In this document: positions 26,070 through 34,280 of the stretch, one piece after another | Layout of the letters: the number at the start of each line of letters is the position of its first letter | Position numbering within the stretch: position 1 is the stretch's first letter | The notes under the pieces: generated by a model | Told to the model about the DNA's origin: nothing | The model's input: the letters and a program-made list of their open reading frames with translations, nothing else | Database searches by the model: none | NCBI GenBank assembly: GCA_019423685.1 | Contig: JAHZAY010000005.1 | Location: 1-64,000 of the forward strand | Length of the DNA stretch: 64,000 nucleotides | Direction of reading: 5' to 3' | Source: Clostridiales bacterium | GTDB taxonomy: Bacteria; Bacillota; Clostridia; Oscillospirales; Ruminococcaceae | Made by a program: the position numbers and the translations under genes

Positions 26070-26420
26070 ATCCGCACCGACAAGCTGGAGGATACCGGCT
26101 TTCACTACACCATGTCGCTCATCCAGAGAAAATACAAGATGTTTTTGCTGTATGCCCTGATGGGCTACGGGGTCGTTCGCTTTAATGAACTCAAACGGTA
26201 CATCCCAGGCATCTCGTACAAGACCTTGAGCAGCACCTTAAAGGAGCTGGAAGCAGACGGTCTTGTACACCGAGAAGAGTACCCACAGATTCCTCCCAAG
26301 GTGGAATACAGCCTCACAGACAAAGGCAAATCGCTTATTCCCATTCTGGACGCGATGTGTGACTGGGGAGAAGAAAACCGCCTGTCTATGACAGAGATTG
26401 CCGAAGAAAAAAACGAATAG
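26070..26420 (+). CDS. HxlR-type HTH regulator with anomalous start
   Basis: From ATG 26112 the protein is 102 residues with the HxlR winged helix (LMGYGVVRFNELKRYIPGIS, YKTLSSTLKELEADGLVHRE, VEYSLTDKGKSLIPIL). The 14 codons before that ATG (from ATC at 26070) read IRTDKLEDTGFHYT, which matches the usual N terminus of this family. They have no ATG/GTG/TTG and begin just after a TGA. An ATG at 26066 is one base out of frame. Either the start is ATC, or a one-base indel (real or sequencing) has occurred, or the protein is N-terminally trimmed to 26112. Probably regulates the divergent nitroreductase operon. Confidence 0.75.
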   Translation: MRTDKLEDTGFHYTMSLIQRKYKMFLLYALMGYGVVRFNELKRYIPGISYKTLSSTLKELEADGLVHREEYPQIPPKVEYSLTDKGKSLIPILDAMCDWGEENRLSMTEIAEEKNE

Positions 26421-26430
26421 CGGCATAAAA

Positions 26431-26466
26431 AAAGGACGCACTGCCAATGCAGTGCGTCCTTTTTTA
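26431..26466. terminator. Bidirectional terminator between convergent genes
   Basis: Stem GGACGCACTGC (26434-26444) / GCAGTGCGTCC (26449-26459), flanked by A-run and T-run. Confidence 0.9.
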
Positions 26467-27219
26467 GTCTTCATCTGAGAGGATTGCGTCCATCGTCCGC
26501 GCAAACAGTTCCTGCCGCATTGCGGGCGTCATCTTCCATTCCCATTCTGGATCTTGTGGATGCAGCGGGTGCCGGTCTGAAACCATCAACACCGCTGCCA
26601 CCTGCAACCCCAGGTATTTCCCGACGCTAAACAGTGCAGAGGTCTCCATATCCACCGCTACTACACCTTTCTGGCGCCAAAGTTGCTCCTTATAAAAGGT
26701 CTGCCGATAGACCGCATCGGTCGAGACAATGGGCAGAGCTTTCGCTTCCTTGATGCTGGAAAGCTTGGAAAACAGCGCTTTGTCCGGCAGGGCACAGTCG
26801 ATCTGCTGATAATAGTGCAGGGACGTTCCTTCCTCCACAAATGCTCTGTCCGGGACAAGGACATCTCCCACCTGCGCCTGATCGGAAAATCCTCCGCACA
26901 TTCCAACCGAAAACACCTTTTGTACGCCGAGAGCCGCGATGATCTCCAGCGTATCGACCGCCTGCGGTGCACCGCGCCCTCCGTCCAAAAAGCAAATCTG
27001 CTCGTTGAGCTTCCAAACCGGGCCTCCCTGCAAGAAGCGAGGCAGCTTTTCGGTCAACAGCGTGCAGGGATAGTGGTCCAAAAGATATTGCGGACCACTG
27101 TGCATATAAAAGAGAATAGCCGTCTGTGGCAGGCTAACAGGCGCGCCATTGTGCGTGGATTCCACATGTGCCTTGGCTGTAATGACCGGCGCCGTTTTGT
27201 CCTCGTCAAATTTCCACAT
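26464..27219 (-). CDS. Nucleoside phosphorylase (uridine/purine phosphorylase family)
   Basis: 251 residues of the PNP/UDP family: VFSVGMCGGFSDQAQVGDVLVPD glycine-rich phosphate/ribose site, then GVVAVDMETSALFSVGKYLGLQVAAVLMVSD, the hallmark VxMExxA segment. Cleaves nucleosides phosphorolytically in salvage; uridine phosphorylase is likely but substrate is not fixed by the visible motifs. RBS AGAGGGGGG. Confidence 0.88.
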   Translation of the reverse strand: MWKFDEDKTAPVITAKAHVESTHNGAPVSLPQTAILFYMHSGPQYLLDHYPCTLLTEKLPRFLQGGPVWKLNEQICFLDGGRGAPQAVDTLEIIAALGVQKVFSVGMCGGFSDQAQVGDVLVPDRAFVEEGTSLHYYQQIDCALPDKALFSKLSSIKEAKALPIVSTDAVYRQTFYKEQLWRQKGVVAVDMETSALFSVGKYLGLQVAAVLMVSDRHPLHPQDPEWEWKMTPAMRQELFARTMDAILSDED

Positions 27220-27246
27220 ACTTTCCCCCCTCTGTTAAAAGAGGTC

Positions 27247-27798
27247 TTATACCCTCTTATAGATAATCGGGACGTCGTAACCGAAGGTGCGGTTGCCATT
27301 TACCTCCATCGACTCCGAAACTTCCAGCTGCTCTTCAGAAAAACGCTCAAACAGGGAGAACTTGAGTACCGGAGAGAACATGCTCTCGCTGCCACCTTCC
27401 CACACGCCGTCGTGTTCACGGTACAAAGCGGGCGTAAATTTCGCCGACGGTTTTAAATCGGAATAGGCTACCGGCTTCAGATTTTCCGCTGTAAAGCTGT
27501 CCTTGTCATATCCTTCCGGCATCTCATAGGAGGTAAGCTGGATTCCTCCCTCCTCCTCGGTAAACAAAAACAGATGCGGGGAAGCGTTGGTTCTGTCCCC
27601 AACGGTGTAGTAGCTCTCTTCCAGTACAAATACCCCTGCAAAGCCTTCCGGCAGGCCGGTAATCTTGTCGTTGCAGGCAGTGTTGACGTGACGTGCCAGC
27701 GGGAATTTATCGTTTCCCTGTGCCTTCATCTGTTCATACTGCTCTGCGTTATCAAACTTTCCTGTCAATAACTTTGTAAACTGTTGGATTGCATTCAT
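27247..27798 (-). CDS. Conserved-looking protein of unknown function
   Basis: 183 residues, strong RBS (AAAGGAG), no signal peptide or membrane helix. Sequence features: a NACNDKITGLPEGFAGVFVLEESYY block, LFLFTEEEGGIQLTSYEMPEG, and a C-terminal GNRTFGYDVPIIYKR. There is distant resemblance in layout to CpcT/CpeT-like beta-barrel proteins, but I would not assign it. 27 bp upstream of the nucleoside phosphorylase gene, so possibly co-transcribed. Confidence 0.6.
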   Translation of the reverse strand: MNAIQQFTKLLTGKFDNAEQYEQMKAQGNDKFPLARHVNTACNDKITGLPEGFAGVFVLEESYYTVGDRTNASPHLFLFTEEEGGIQLTSYEMPEGYDKDSFTAENLKPVAYSDLKPSAKFTPALYREHDGVWEGGSESMFSPVLKFSLFERFSEEQLEVSESMEVNGNRTFGYDVPIIYKRV

Positions 27799-27875
27799 TT
27801 TTCATTCTCCTTTTTTTGCTTATTTTCCACACTCGATCGTTTAATCGGTGGAATTATCTTTTTTTCTCAACTATA

Positions 27876-29237
27876 TCACGCAGTAAAAAAATAGAGCAAT
27901 AAACTCAAAGCTAGGAGGTCTGCGCAACCTCCCGGGCTGATCCTCTTTTCGGTAAACCTTTGGTCGAGCTGGCGCAGCCGCTCAGCGGTAGGTCCCAAAG
28001 CGAGCGTGTTGGCTGCCTGTTCCTGAGCCCAATGCAGCGTATCGAGGTCAGAGCGGATGAGGATGTTGGTGTCCTGTACCTTTGCAATCAGCTGCAACAG
28101 CGCAAAAAGGGCGGCGTCGTTGAGGCTTTTGCCCTCCCCCACAGCTTGTCGGAGCGCCGGAAGCGCAATTTGTAGCACCGACGGAAATCCCGCTGCGGCC
28201 TCCCCGCGGATTCCTGTGACCTGATAGTGCAGGTACAGTCGCTCTCCGTGGGTAAGCTGGTCCTTCTTATCGAGTCCCTCAAAGTCGCGCAATAGATCCT
28301 CACAGAGGATTTTACAGCGCTGGGCAAAGACACACAGGTCAAATGGTTGCCCTATGAAGCTTCCCAACACCGCACAGAAGATCCCCATTGAAAAGATCGC
28401 ACCCTTGTGGGTGTTGATCCCTCCAGTCGCGAGAAGCATCCGCTCTTCGGCCAGCTTGCCATCCATGCGCAGCAGCAAAAAAAGTTCTTTTGGCTTTTCT
28501 CGGTACAGCGCTCCCTTTGTTGCACAGTCACGAAAGTAGGGGTACAGTGCGCTGGCGCTGCTCAAAAAGGTAAACTCATCCATATCGCGGTGCGCCCCGC
28601 TGTTTTCTCGGTCCACAAGTCCCGGTTTTGGCGCGACGTGCACCTCATACAACAGGGCTCGGCAGGCCAGCCCCGCTACCTTGTCCGCCCACTCTTCGAT
28701 CCTGTAGCCGTCGATCAGCTCCACCGTGCGGCGCAGCAGTTGCTGTACGCTGTGCCGCCTGCTGCGCGCGCAGGCAGCCGCCATCTCCCCGCACAAAAGA
28801 CACCTTCTGGGCGGCAGTCCCAGTTGTTGGCGGGAAATCTTGGGGACATCCTTTGCCAACACATCGATATCAAACAACCGTCCGAGCGCAAAGCCCTCCT
28901 CAATCTCCACCATTCTCCTCTTGGTGGTGACAAGGTCGAGGTCGGTCAAGAGATAGAGCTCATCGCCCGTTCTGTCGTGGCGTTCAACCGACCGCAGGAT
29001 CTTGGCCTGTTCAAAGCGCAGTTGGGTGAGGATGCGGTGTTTTCCTTCTTCAAAGGCTATGGAAAAGAGGGGCGCGCTCTTGATTGCCCCGGCAATGTTT
29101 AAGGTAAAGCTGATGAGCGTTCCCGCATTGCAAAGCATCTCCTGTTGGGTGGCGGCGCGCCTCTCCCGTGCATCCAAAATTTCCTGCAAGCTCAGCGGCG
29201 GCACTTCGAGTATCTGCTGTAAATCCTGTTCTATCAT
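27876..29237 (-). CDS. citXG: CitX-CitG fusion, lyase prosthetic-group biosynthesis and transfer
   Basis: 453 residues. Residues 1-175 are CitX-like (apo-ACP phosphoribosyl-dephospho-CoA transferase; LSLQEILDARERRAATQQEML, then GRLFDIDVLAKDVPKISRQQLGLPPRRCLLC). The rest is CitG (triphosphoribosyl-dephospho-CoA synthase; EVHVAPKPGLVDRENSGAHRDMD, GGINTHKGAIFSMG, DTNILIRSD). It makes and attaches the prosthetic group of the CitD acyl carrier protein. Overlaps citC by 4 bp. Together with CitC it matures the citDEF-type lyase encoded 1.9 kb upstream. Confidence 0.93.
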   Translation of the reverse strand: MIEQDLQQILEVPPLSLQEILDARERRAATQQEMLCNAGTLISFTLNIAGAIKSAPLFSIAFEEGKHRILTQLRFEQAKILRSVERHDRTGDELYLLTDLDLVTTKRRMVEIEEGFALGRLFDIDVLAKDVPKISRQQLGLPPRRCLLCGEMAAACARSRRHSVQQLLRRTVELIDGYRIEEWADKVAGLACRALLYEVHVAPKPGLVDRENSGAHRDMDEFTFLSSASALYPYFRDCATKGALYREKPKELFLLLRMDGKLAEERMLLATGGINTHKGAIFSMGIFCAVLGSFIGQPFDLCVFAQRCKILCEDLLRDFEGLDKKDQLTHGERLYLHYQVTGIRGEAAAGFPSVLQIALPALRQAVGEGKSLNDAALFALLQLIAKVQDTNILIRSDLDTLHWAQEQAANTLALGPTAERLRQLDQRFTEKRISPGGCADLLALSLLLYFFTA

Positions 29238-30280
29238 CGGTCACTTGTTTCCTGTCTGAGAGTTTGGGCAATCTGCTGTCCCTGCGGGGACTGCAAAAAT
29301 TGCAGCGTTGTGGGTGGGACCATCTTGGCAATCGCATCCCAATCCCCATTTTTTAGGCACTCCCGCACCTTGGAGGCGCTGATCTCCACTCCATCCAACT
29401 TTTTGCGCGGGATCTCAATCACCTCGACCCCATACTCCGAAAGGATGCGTTTCATCTCCCGGTTGTAGGCATTGGTGACCGGGCAAAACGGCTCGGTGCC
29501 GACAAAGCGCCGGGTGATGGAGAGGGATTTGGCAAAATATTCGCAGAAGATGCGCAGGTCCAGCTCGCAGTTGATCTGCTCGGCCCTTGCCTGTTCCTTG
29601 AGAAAATAGGTCGGGAACACCGCCGAAGAAATCAGGTAGTCGGAGGTGTGGTGCAAGAGGACATTGTCGATGCCCCCAATTCCCTGCCGGACCAGTTCAT
29701 ACCGCACATCCGCCGGAAAGGCGCTGCGGTCCTCCGAAAGTACAAAGAGGTGCAGGGTATCGCATTGGGCGGCCGCCGTCTCAATCAGATAGCGGTGACC
29801 GTTGGTGAAGGGATTGCAGTTCATCACCGCCGCCCCAATCACTCCGCCCTCTTGCTGGGGACGTTGGAGGGATTGGACATACTTCTGGATTCCTCCCCGC
29901 ACATTTTCCATAAAGAGGACGTCCTGTGTCTCAATGATGGGATAAAATCCGAGATCGGAAAACATCGCCCTATTTTTCGGTTTGGTAAAGACAAAGAGGT
30001 GGCTCTTGCCGTTCTCCATCGCATAGTTGAGCAGCAGCGTGACGATGCGGGAGGAAAGCCCTTCTCCCTGATATTTGTCATCCACCGCCACGCACTTGAT
30101 GACGTTGTCCTGCAACGAGCCGGTGGCGGCGATCTCTCCGTCGCGGGTTACCAGATTGACGGTGTACTGCACCCCCTCATCGTAGCGAAGCTGCATGGAG
30201 TGCAAAAACTCTTCCAGCCGGCGAAGCTTTCTTCCGCTAAAGGGGTGGCCGTACTCCTCATAAAATTGGCTGTACTCCAT
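29234..30280 (-). CDS. citC: Citrate/citramalate lyase ligase (acetate:SH-lyase)
   Basis: 348 residues: N-terminal GNAT-like domain (about 1-130; KCVAVDDKYQGEGLSSRIVTLLL), then a nucleotidyltransferase domain with NCNPFTNGHRYLIETAA (HxGH-like) and PRKKLDGVEISASKVRECL (SxTKVR-like). CitC acetylates the thiol of the lyase prosthetic group using ATP and acetate, activating the enzyme. Starts 9 bp after the MBL-fold gene with RBS AGGAGG. Confidence 0.93.
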   Translation of the reverse strand: MEYSQFYEEYGHPFSGRKLRRLEEFLHSMQLRYDEGVQYTVNLVTRDGEIAATGSLQDNVIKCVAVDDKYQGEGLSSRIVTLLLNYAMENGKSHLFVFTKPKNRAMFSDLGFYPIIETQDVLFMENVRGGIQKYVQSLQRPQQEGGVIGAAVMNCNPFTNGHRYLIETAAAQCDTLHLFVLSEDRSAFPADVRYELVRQGIGGIDNVLLHHTSDYLISSAVFPTYFLKEQARAEQINCELDLRIFCEYFAKSLSITRRFVGTEPFCPVTNAYNREMKRILSEYGVEVIEIPRKKLDGVEISASKVRECLKNGDWDAIAKMVPPTTLQFLQSPQGQQIAQTLRQETSDR

Positions 30281-30289
30281 CGCAGCCTC

Positions 30290-30880
30290 CTACCAGCTGA
30301 TCTTCTCGCCCGGATGCACAATCAGGCGGTTCGGGGCGGCAAAGCTCTCCGCTGCCTGCTGGGAAAAGAGCTGGCCTGGGGCCATGTGGACGGGGACATT
30401 GTGCTTTGCACCGATCAGCTCGGCGCAGTGTGCTGCCTCTTTTGCATCCATGTTGTACACTCCGTCGATCGGCAGGAACGCATAGTCGATCTGCTCACCC
30501 GACATCGTGTGCATCTGCTCTGTCTCGGAGGTGTCGCAGGCAATGTAGAGTTTCTTTCCTTCCACCTCAATCAGAAAACCCACGCACTGGTTTTTGGGAT
30601 GATTTTTGTTGTAGGCCTCGGTGCCGCGCACCGTGACGTCGCCGACTGTGAAGGTGCGGTATTGTGCGCCATCGATAAAGTCGGTTTCGCGCAGGATTTT
30701 GCCTTCCGGCTTCAGGGTGACCAATCCAACCTGATTGTGGTCGCCGTGTTCGTGGGAAACCAGCACCAGATCTGCCGGCAGATCATAGCCCTCTCCCGCA
30801 AATGGGTCAACATACACTGTGACCCCTTGATCGCTGACAAGGCGGTAACTTCCGTGTCCCTGATACAAGAGTTCTGTCAT
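30290..30880 (-). CDS. MBL-fold metal-dependent hydrolase
   Basis: 196 residues with the metallo-beta-lactamase motif VLVSHEHGDHNQ and later CDTSETEQMH and VHMAPGQLF. UPF0173-like cytoplasmic hydrolases have this size. It heads the citC-citXG transcript (extended -10 at 30912-30917). A role in lyase maturation is not known; co-location is the only hint. Confidence 0.85.
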   Translation of the reverse strand: MTELLYQGHGSYRLVSDQGVTVYVDPFAGEGYDLPADLVLVSHEHGDHNQVGLVTLKPEGKILRETDFIDGAQYRTFTVGDVTVRGTEAYNKNHPKNQCVGFLIEVEGKKLYIACDTSETEQMHTMSGEQIDYAFLPIDGVYNMDAKEAAHCAELIGAKHNVPVHMAPGQLFSQQAAESFAAPNRLIVHPGEKISW

Positions 30881-30911
30881 TAAAAAACCTCCTTAAATAG
30901 ATTATGGTTCC

Positions 30912-30920
30912 ATTATACCA
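30912..30920 (-). promoter_or_regulatory. Extended -10 promoter of the MBL-citC-citXG operon
   Basis: Minus strand TGGTATAAT (TATAAT at 30917-30912), about 32 bp before the MBL start. No clear -35. Confidence 0.5.
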
Positions 30921-31047
30921 GCAAGGTAAGTTTATTTCTATTCTTTCTTTTTGAATTCTTTCCTTTCTTTGTGTTATAAAAAAGGGGCTATCTTTGGGTA
31001 CCACGCATCACGACAAAATTTTTTAAGCTGCCTTATGTGTCTTAAAA

Positions 31048-31083
31048 AAGAAAAGTCCCGAAAGGCGGTGCCTTTCGGGACAA
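31048..31083 (-). terminator. Terminator of the glutamate fermentation operon
   Basis: Stem GTCCCGAAAGGC (31055-31066) / GCCTTTCGGGAC (31070-31081), 3-nt loop, T-rich tail on the minus strand, 13 bp after the citF stop. Confidence 0.9.
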
Positions 31084-31093
31084 AAAGCAATCG

Positions 31094-32506
31094 TTATTTT
31101 ACCGAATGGATGACATCCAGCAGGCTGCCGTCGCGGTAGAGGACATTCGCGACAACCTTCTGGCCCATGTGAACCGGCTTTGGTACACCGGCAAGCTCCT
31201 CTGCCATCTGCTTGAGATCCTCGATCTCCACAACAGGCAGCTTAGCCGCTTTGAGCTTCTCTTTGAGCTCCACATTCTTGCCATACTTGGTGTTGACTGC
31301 AATGCCGCGCTGGGTAACGACAACATCCACCGTCTTGCCTGGGGTGGAGATGCACAGGCATCTGTCCACTACCAGCGGCAGTCTTGCACGGGTCAGCGGT
31401 GCAATGATGATTGCCAGCTTTGCACCTGCTGCGGTGTCGCAGTGTCCGCCGGAACCGCCCATAATGTAGCCGTTAGAATCGGTGTGGACGTTGACATTAA
31501 AGTCCAGATCCACCTGGGTGGCACCGAGAAGGACAACGTCCAGATTGTCTACGCCCGCGCTCTTTCCGCTGACGCCCGCATACTGGGTTGCAGAAACTTC
31601 CATGTGTTTGGGGTTGGTGCGGATCGATTCTACTGCCTTCAGATCAAAGCACTGTACATCCAAGAGCGCCTCAAAGCAGCCCTCGTTGAGCATATCGACC
31701 ATGTAGCCGGTGATGCCGCCCATGCCGTAGCTGCCCTTGATGCCCTTTTCCAGCATCATGTCCTTGACATATTTTGCGGTGGCCAAAGTTGCACCGCCTG
31801 CACCGGTCTGGAAGGAGAAACCATCTTTGAGCAGACCGGATGCCTCGATAACCTTGGAGGCATAGCTTGCCATCTTCAGGCCAACTGGGTCGCGGGTAAT
31901 CTTGGTGGTACCGGAAACGATACCTGCCGGGTTGCCGATCTGGTCAACCTTAACCACATAGTCGACATAGACCTCCGGAATGGAGAAGCCGACTAACGGA
32001 TACGCTACCAGGTTATCGGTGACGACGACAACCTTCTTTGCGTTCATTGCATCAGCAAACGCATAGCCGATGGAACCGCAGGCAGAAGGTCCAACCTTAC
32101 CGGTGCAGTTGCCCATATCATCGGCTGTCGGCGCAGCGATGAAGGCCACATCGATGACCGAAGTGCCCTTCTCCATATCGGAGGCTCTGCCGCCGTGGCT
32201 GCGGAAAACAACCGGCTTATCCATCAAGCCCTCCGAGATGGCCTTGCCCACCTTGGCGCCCATATAGTTGCACTCCAGGCCGGTGACCACGCCATTTTTA
32301 ATGTGGCCGATGATCGGCTCATGGATATCAAAGATCGAGCTTGCGTTGACGGTCAGGTTCTTGATGCCCATCTTGGCAATCTCGTCCAGCACCATGTTCA
32401 GCACATAGTCGCCGTTGCGCATGTGGTGGTGGAAAGAAATGGTCATGCCGTCGCGCAGCTCACATTTTTCAATTGCTTCTCTAATAGATGCTACTAACTT
32501 ACTCAT
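31094..32506 (-). CDS. citF: Citrate/citramalate lyase alpha subunit (CoA transferase)
   Basis: 470 residues from ATG 32506, preceded by GAGGTGG; the longer frame lacks an RBS. This ATG lies 5 nt upstream of the citE stop, an 8-bp overlap. CoA-transferase-like: MTISFHHHMRNGDYVLN, VVFRSHGGRASDMEKG, IMGGSGGHCDTAAGAKL and the C-terminal VVTQRGIAVN. Exchanges acetyl-ACP for citramalyl/citryl-ACP. The glutamate mutase context points to (S)-citramalate lyase rather than citrate lyase. Confidence 0.93.
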   Translation of the reverse strand: MSKLVASIREAIEKCELRDGMTISFHHHMRNGDYVLNMVLDEIAKMGIKNLTVNASSIFDIHEPIIGHIKNGVVTGLECNYMGAKVGKAISEGLMDKPVVFRSHGGRASDMEKGTSVIDVAFIAAPTADDMGNCTGKVGPSACGSIGYAFADAMNAKKVVVVTDNLVAYPLVGFSIPEVYVDYVVKVDQIGNPAGIVSGTTKITRDPVGLKMASYASKVIEASGLLKDGFSFQTGAGGATLATAKYVKDMMLEKGIKGSYGMGGITGYMVDMLNEGCFEALLDVQCFDLKAVESIRTNPKHMEVSATQYAGVSGKSAGVDNLDVVLLGATQVDLDFNVNVHTDSNGYIMGGSGGHCDTAAGAKLAIIIAPLTRARLPLVVDRCLCISTPGKTVDVVVTQRGIAVNTKYGKNVELKEKLKAAKLPVVEIEDLKQMAEELAGVPKPVHMGQKVVANVLYRDGSLLDVIHSVK

Positions 32507-33380
32507 CGTCTTCCACCTCTCCAAACATTGCTTTTTCCATCTCAATGACCTGTCTTGCACGCTCCACGATCGGTGCATCGATCATCTTGCCGTGCAGCGA
32601 GACAACGCCCTTGCCTTGCTGTTTGGCGATGCGGATGGTCTCCATGACCTCGTGGGCATAGTCGATCTCTGCCTGTGTTGGGCTGAAGACCTCGTTGATG
32701 CCCTCGACATGGCGCGGCGAGATGGAAGCTTTGCCGGAGAAGCCCAAAGCTTTTGCAAACTGGGCATCCTTGTACAGGCCCTCGATATCGTCGACATCGG
32801 TGAATGGGGTATCGTAGACGTCGATGCCGCAGGCACGCGCTGCGCAGACCAGTCTTGTGCGGGCATAGAAGATTTCGGTGCCCTCTTTGGTGCGCTTGCA
32901 GCGCAGGTCGGCAGTCAGGTCCTCGCCGCCCAGGAACAGCGCTGCTACGCGCTTATCGGCAGAGGCAATTTGGAAAGCGTTTTCAACGCCCAGTGCAGTC
33001 TCGATCAGGGGGATCAGTTTGACGGTGTTCTTCTCAAAGCCGCACTTCTCTTCCAGCTTTGTGATGTACTCGGATACCGTCTTGACATCCTGCGCACAGC
33101 TTACCTTTGGCGGCATAATCATGTTTGGCTTCAACGGGATAATCTCATCGAGGTCATGGGTCCAGTAATCGGTCTCAACCGGGTTGATGCGGATGATGAT
33201 TTCGCAGCCCTTATAGTGCAGGTTTTTCAGCGCGTTGCGCACCAGAATTCTGGCCGAATCCTTTTCTGCCGGGGAGACAGCATCTTCCAGGTCGAAGATG
33301 ATGCTGTCCGCGCCCAGCACGTCGCCGTTCATCAAAAGGTTTGGGGTGTTGCCCGGGATAAATAGCATCGATCTTCTCAT
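32499..33380 (-). CDS. citE: Citramalate/citrate lyase beta subunit
   Basis: 293 residues, HpcH/HpaI-CitE TIM barrel: RRSMLFIPGNTPNLL, IIFDLEDAVSPAEKD, ELIIRINP-like segment IIIRINPVETDYW, and ALFLGGEDLTADL for metal/substrate binding. Cleaves the citramalyl-ACP thioester to acetyl-ACP and pyruvate. Its ATG overlaps the citD stop (TGATG). Confidence 0.94.
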   Translation of the reverse strand: MRRSMLFIPGNTPNLLMNGDVLGADSIIFDLEDAVSPAEKDSARILVRNALKNLHYKGCEIIIRINPVETDYWTHDLDEIIPLKPNMIMPPKVSCAQDVKTVSEYITKLEEKCGFEKNTVKLIPLIETALGVENAFQIASADKRVAALFLGGEDLTADLRCKRTKEGTEIFYARTRLVCAARACGIDVYDTPFTDVDDIEGLYKDAQFAKALGFSGKASISPRHVEGINEVFSPTQAEIDYAHEVMETIRIAKQQGKGVVSLHGKMIDAPIVERARQVIEMEKAMFGEVEDDE

Positions 33381-33646
33381 CAGTTTTCCCCTCCCGCTCT
33401 CTTGATGGCGGTCTCGACGCGCGCCTGAATAACGCAGTCTACAGCGCCCTTATCGTTGATCGAAATTTTGCCGGCATGTACATCCAGCTCATCCAGTACC
33501 TGCTGGACACTCGCTTGAATCTGGTCGGCATACTGGTTATAGACCACCGACTCAATCTCAATTTCCAGCTTGTCGCTGGGCTCTACCTTAACATAGGCGT
33601 CGCTGGACTCCAGAGTCCCGGCGACAGCGGTTGTTTTGATGTTCAT
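33380..33646 (-). CDS. citD: Citramalate/citrate lyase acyl carrier protein (gamma)
   Basis: 88 residues, with AVAGTLESSDAYVKVEP near the N terminus; Ser14 in LESSD is the known attachment residue for the triphosphoribosyl-dephospho-CoA group. Carries the acetyl thioester. First gene of the citDEF block. Confidence 0.93.
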   Translation of the reverse strand: MNIKTTAVAGTLESSDAYVKVEPSDKLEIEIESVVYNQYADQIQASVQQVLDELDVHAGKISINDKGAVDCVIQARVETAIKRAGGEN

Positions 33647-33663
33647 GGTTGTTTTTCTCCTCT

Positions 33664-34200
33664 CTACTCCTCGATCCCTTTGCGGCTTCCCAAGCCCTGA
33701 TCGAAGGGGTGCTTCTCCTTGACAAACTTGGTGACATAGTCAGCCCGGTCGGTCAGGGGACTGATATCCATGCCATAGTCATGGCCGGTGATAACAAGCT
33801 CGGTTCCTGCTGGCCGCTGATCCATCATCTCCAGGATCTGCTCTTTCGGGACGGTGCCCAGATTAAAGGCATCGATCGCCTCGTCCAGCACGACCAGATC
33901 GTATTCGCCGGTGAAGTATTTTTTGCGCACCTGATCGAACACCTTCTGGAATTTTTCTTTGTAATACTCCTGCTGTTCCGGAGTGAGGTTAAACATAAAG
34001 GGGATCGGGCCCTCATTCTCGATATACTCGACTCCCGGCAGTGAACGGATCACACTGACCTCACCACTGGTCGGTTCCTTCAGGAACTGATAGACCAATA
34101 CCTTGAAACCGTGTCCCACACAGCGCACAATCTGGCCGATGGCTGCGGTAGTTTTGCCTTTGCCATCGCCGTAGTAAAGCTGAATACAACCCTTGTCCAT
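33664..34200 (-). CDS. cobA: Cob(I)yrinic acid a,c-diamide adenosyltransferase
   Basis: 178 residues from ATG 34200, nine nt after GGAGG. CobA/BtuR P-loop YYGDGKGKTTAAIG at residues 8-20, VYQFLKEPTSGE, VVLDEAIDAFNLG, and ELVITGHDYG. Transfers the adenosyl group of ATP to cob(I)alamin, giving the coenzyme of glutamate mutase encoded in the same operon; the placement makes physiological sense. Follows a GC-rich hairpin (34235-34261). Confidence 0.93.
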   Translation of the reverse strand: MDKGCIQLYYGDGKGKTTAAIGQIVRCVGHGFKVLVYQFLKEPTSGEVSVIRSLPGVEYIENEGPIPFMFNLTPEQQEYYKEKFQKVFDQVRKKYFTGEYDLVVLDEAIDAFNLGTVPKEQILEMMDQRPAGTELVITGHDYGMDISPLTDRADYVTKFVKEKHPFDQGLGSRKGIEE

Positions 34201-34234
34201 CCTGCTGATTCCTCCTTTGCGGCACCCCGACAAC

Positions 34235-34261
34235 AAAGGCCGCCTTGCGCGGGCGGCCTTT
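34235..34261 (-). terminator. GC-rich intercistronic hairpin
   Basis: AAAGGCCGCC (34235-34244) pairs with GGCGGCCTTT (34252-34261); on the minus strand only TTTGTT follows. Possibly a partial terminator or mRNA stabiliser between the P-loop gene and cobA. Confidence 0.6.
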
Positions 34262-34280
34262 TGCGCTCGGATGCTTTCTT

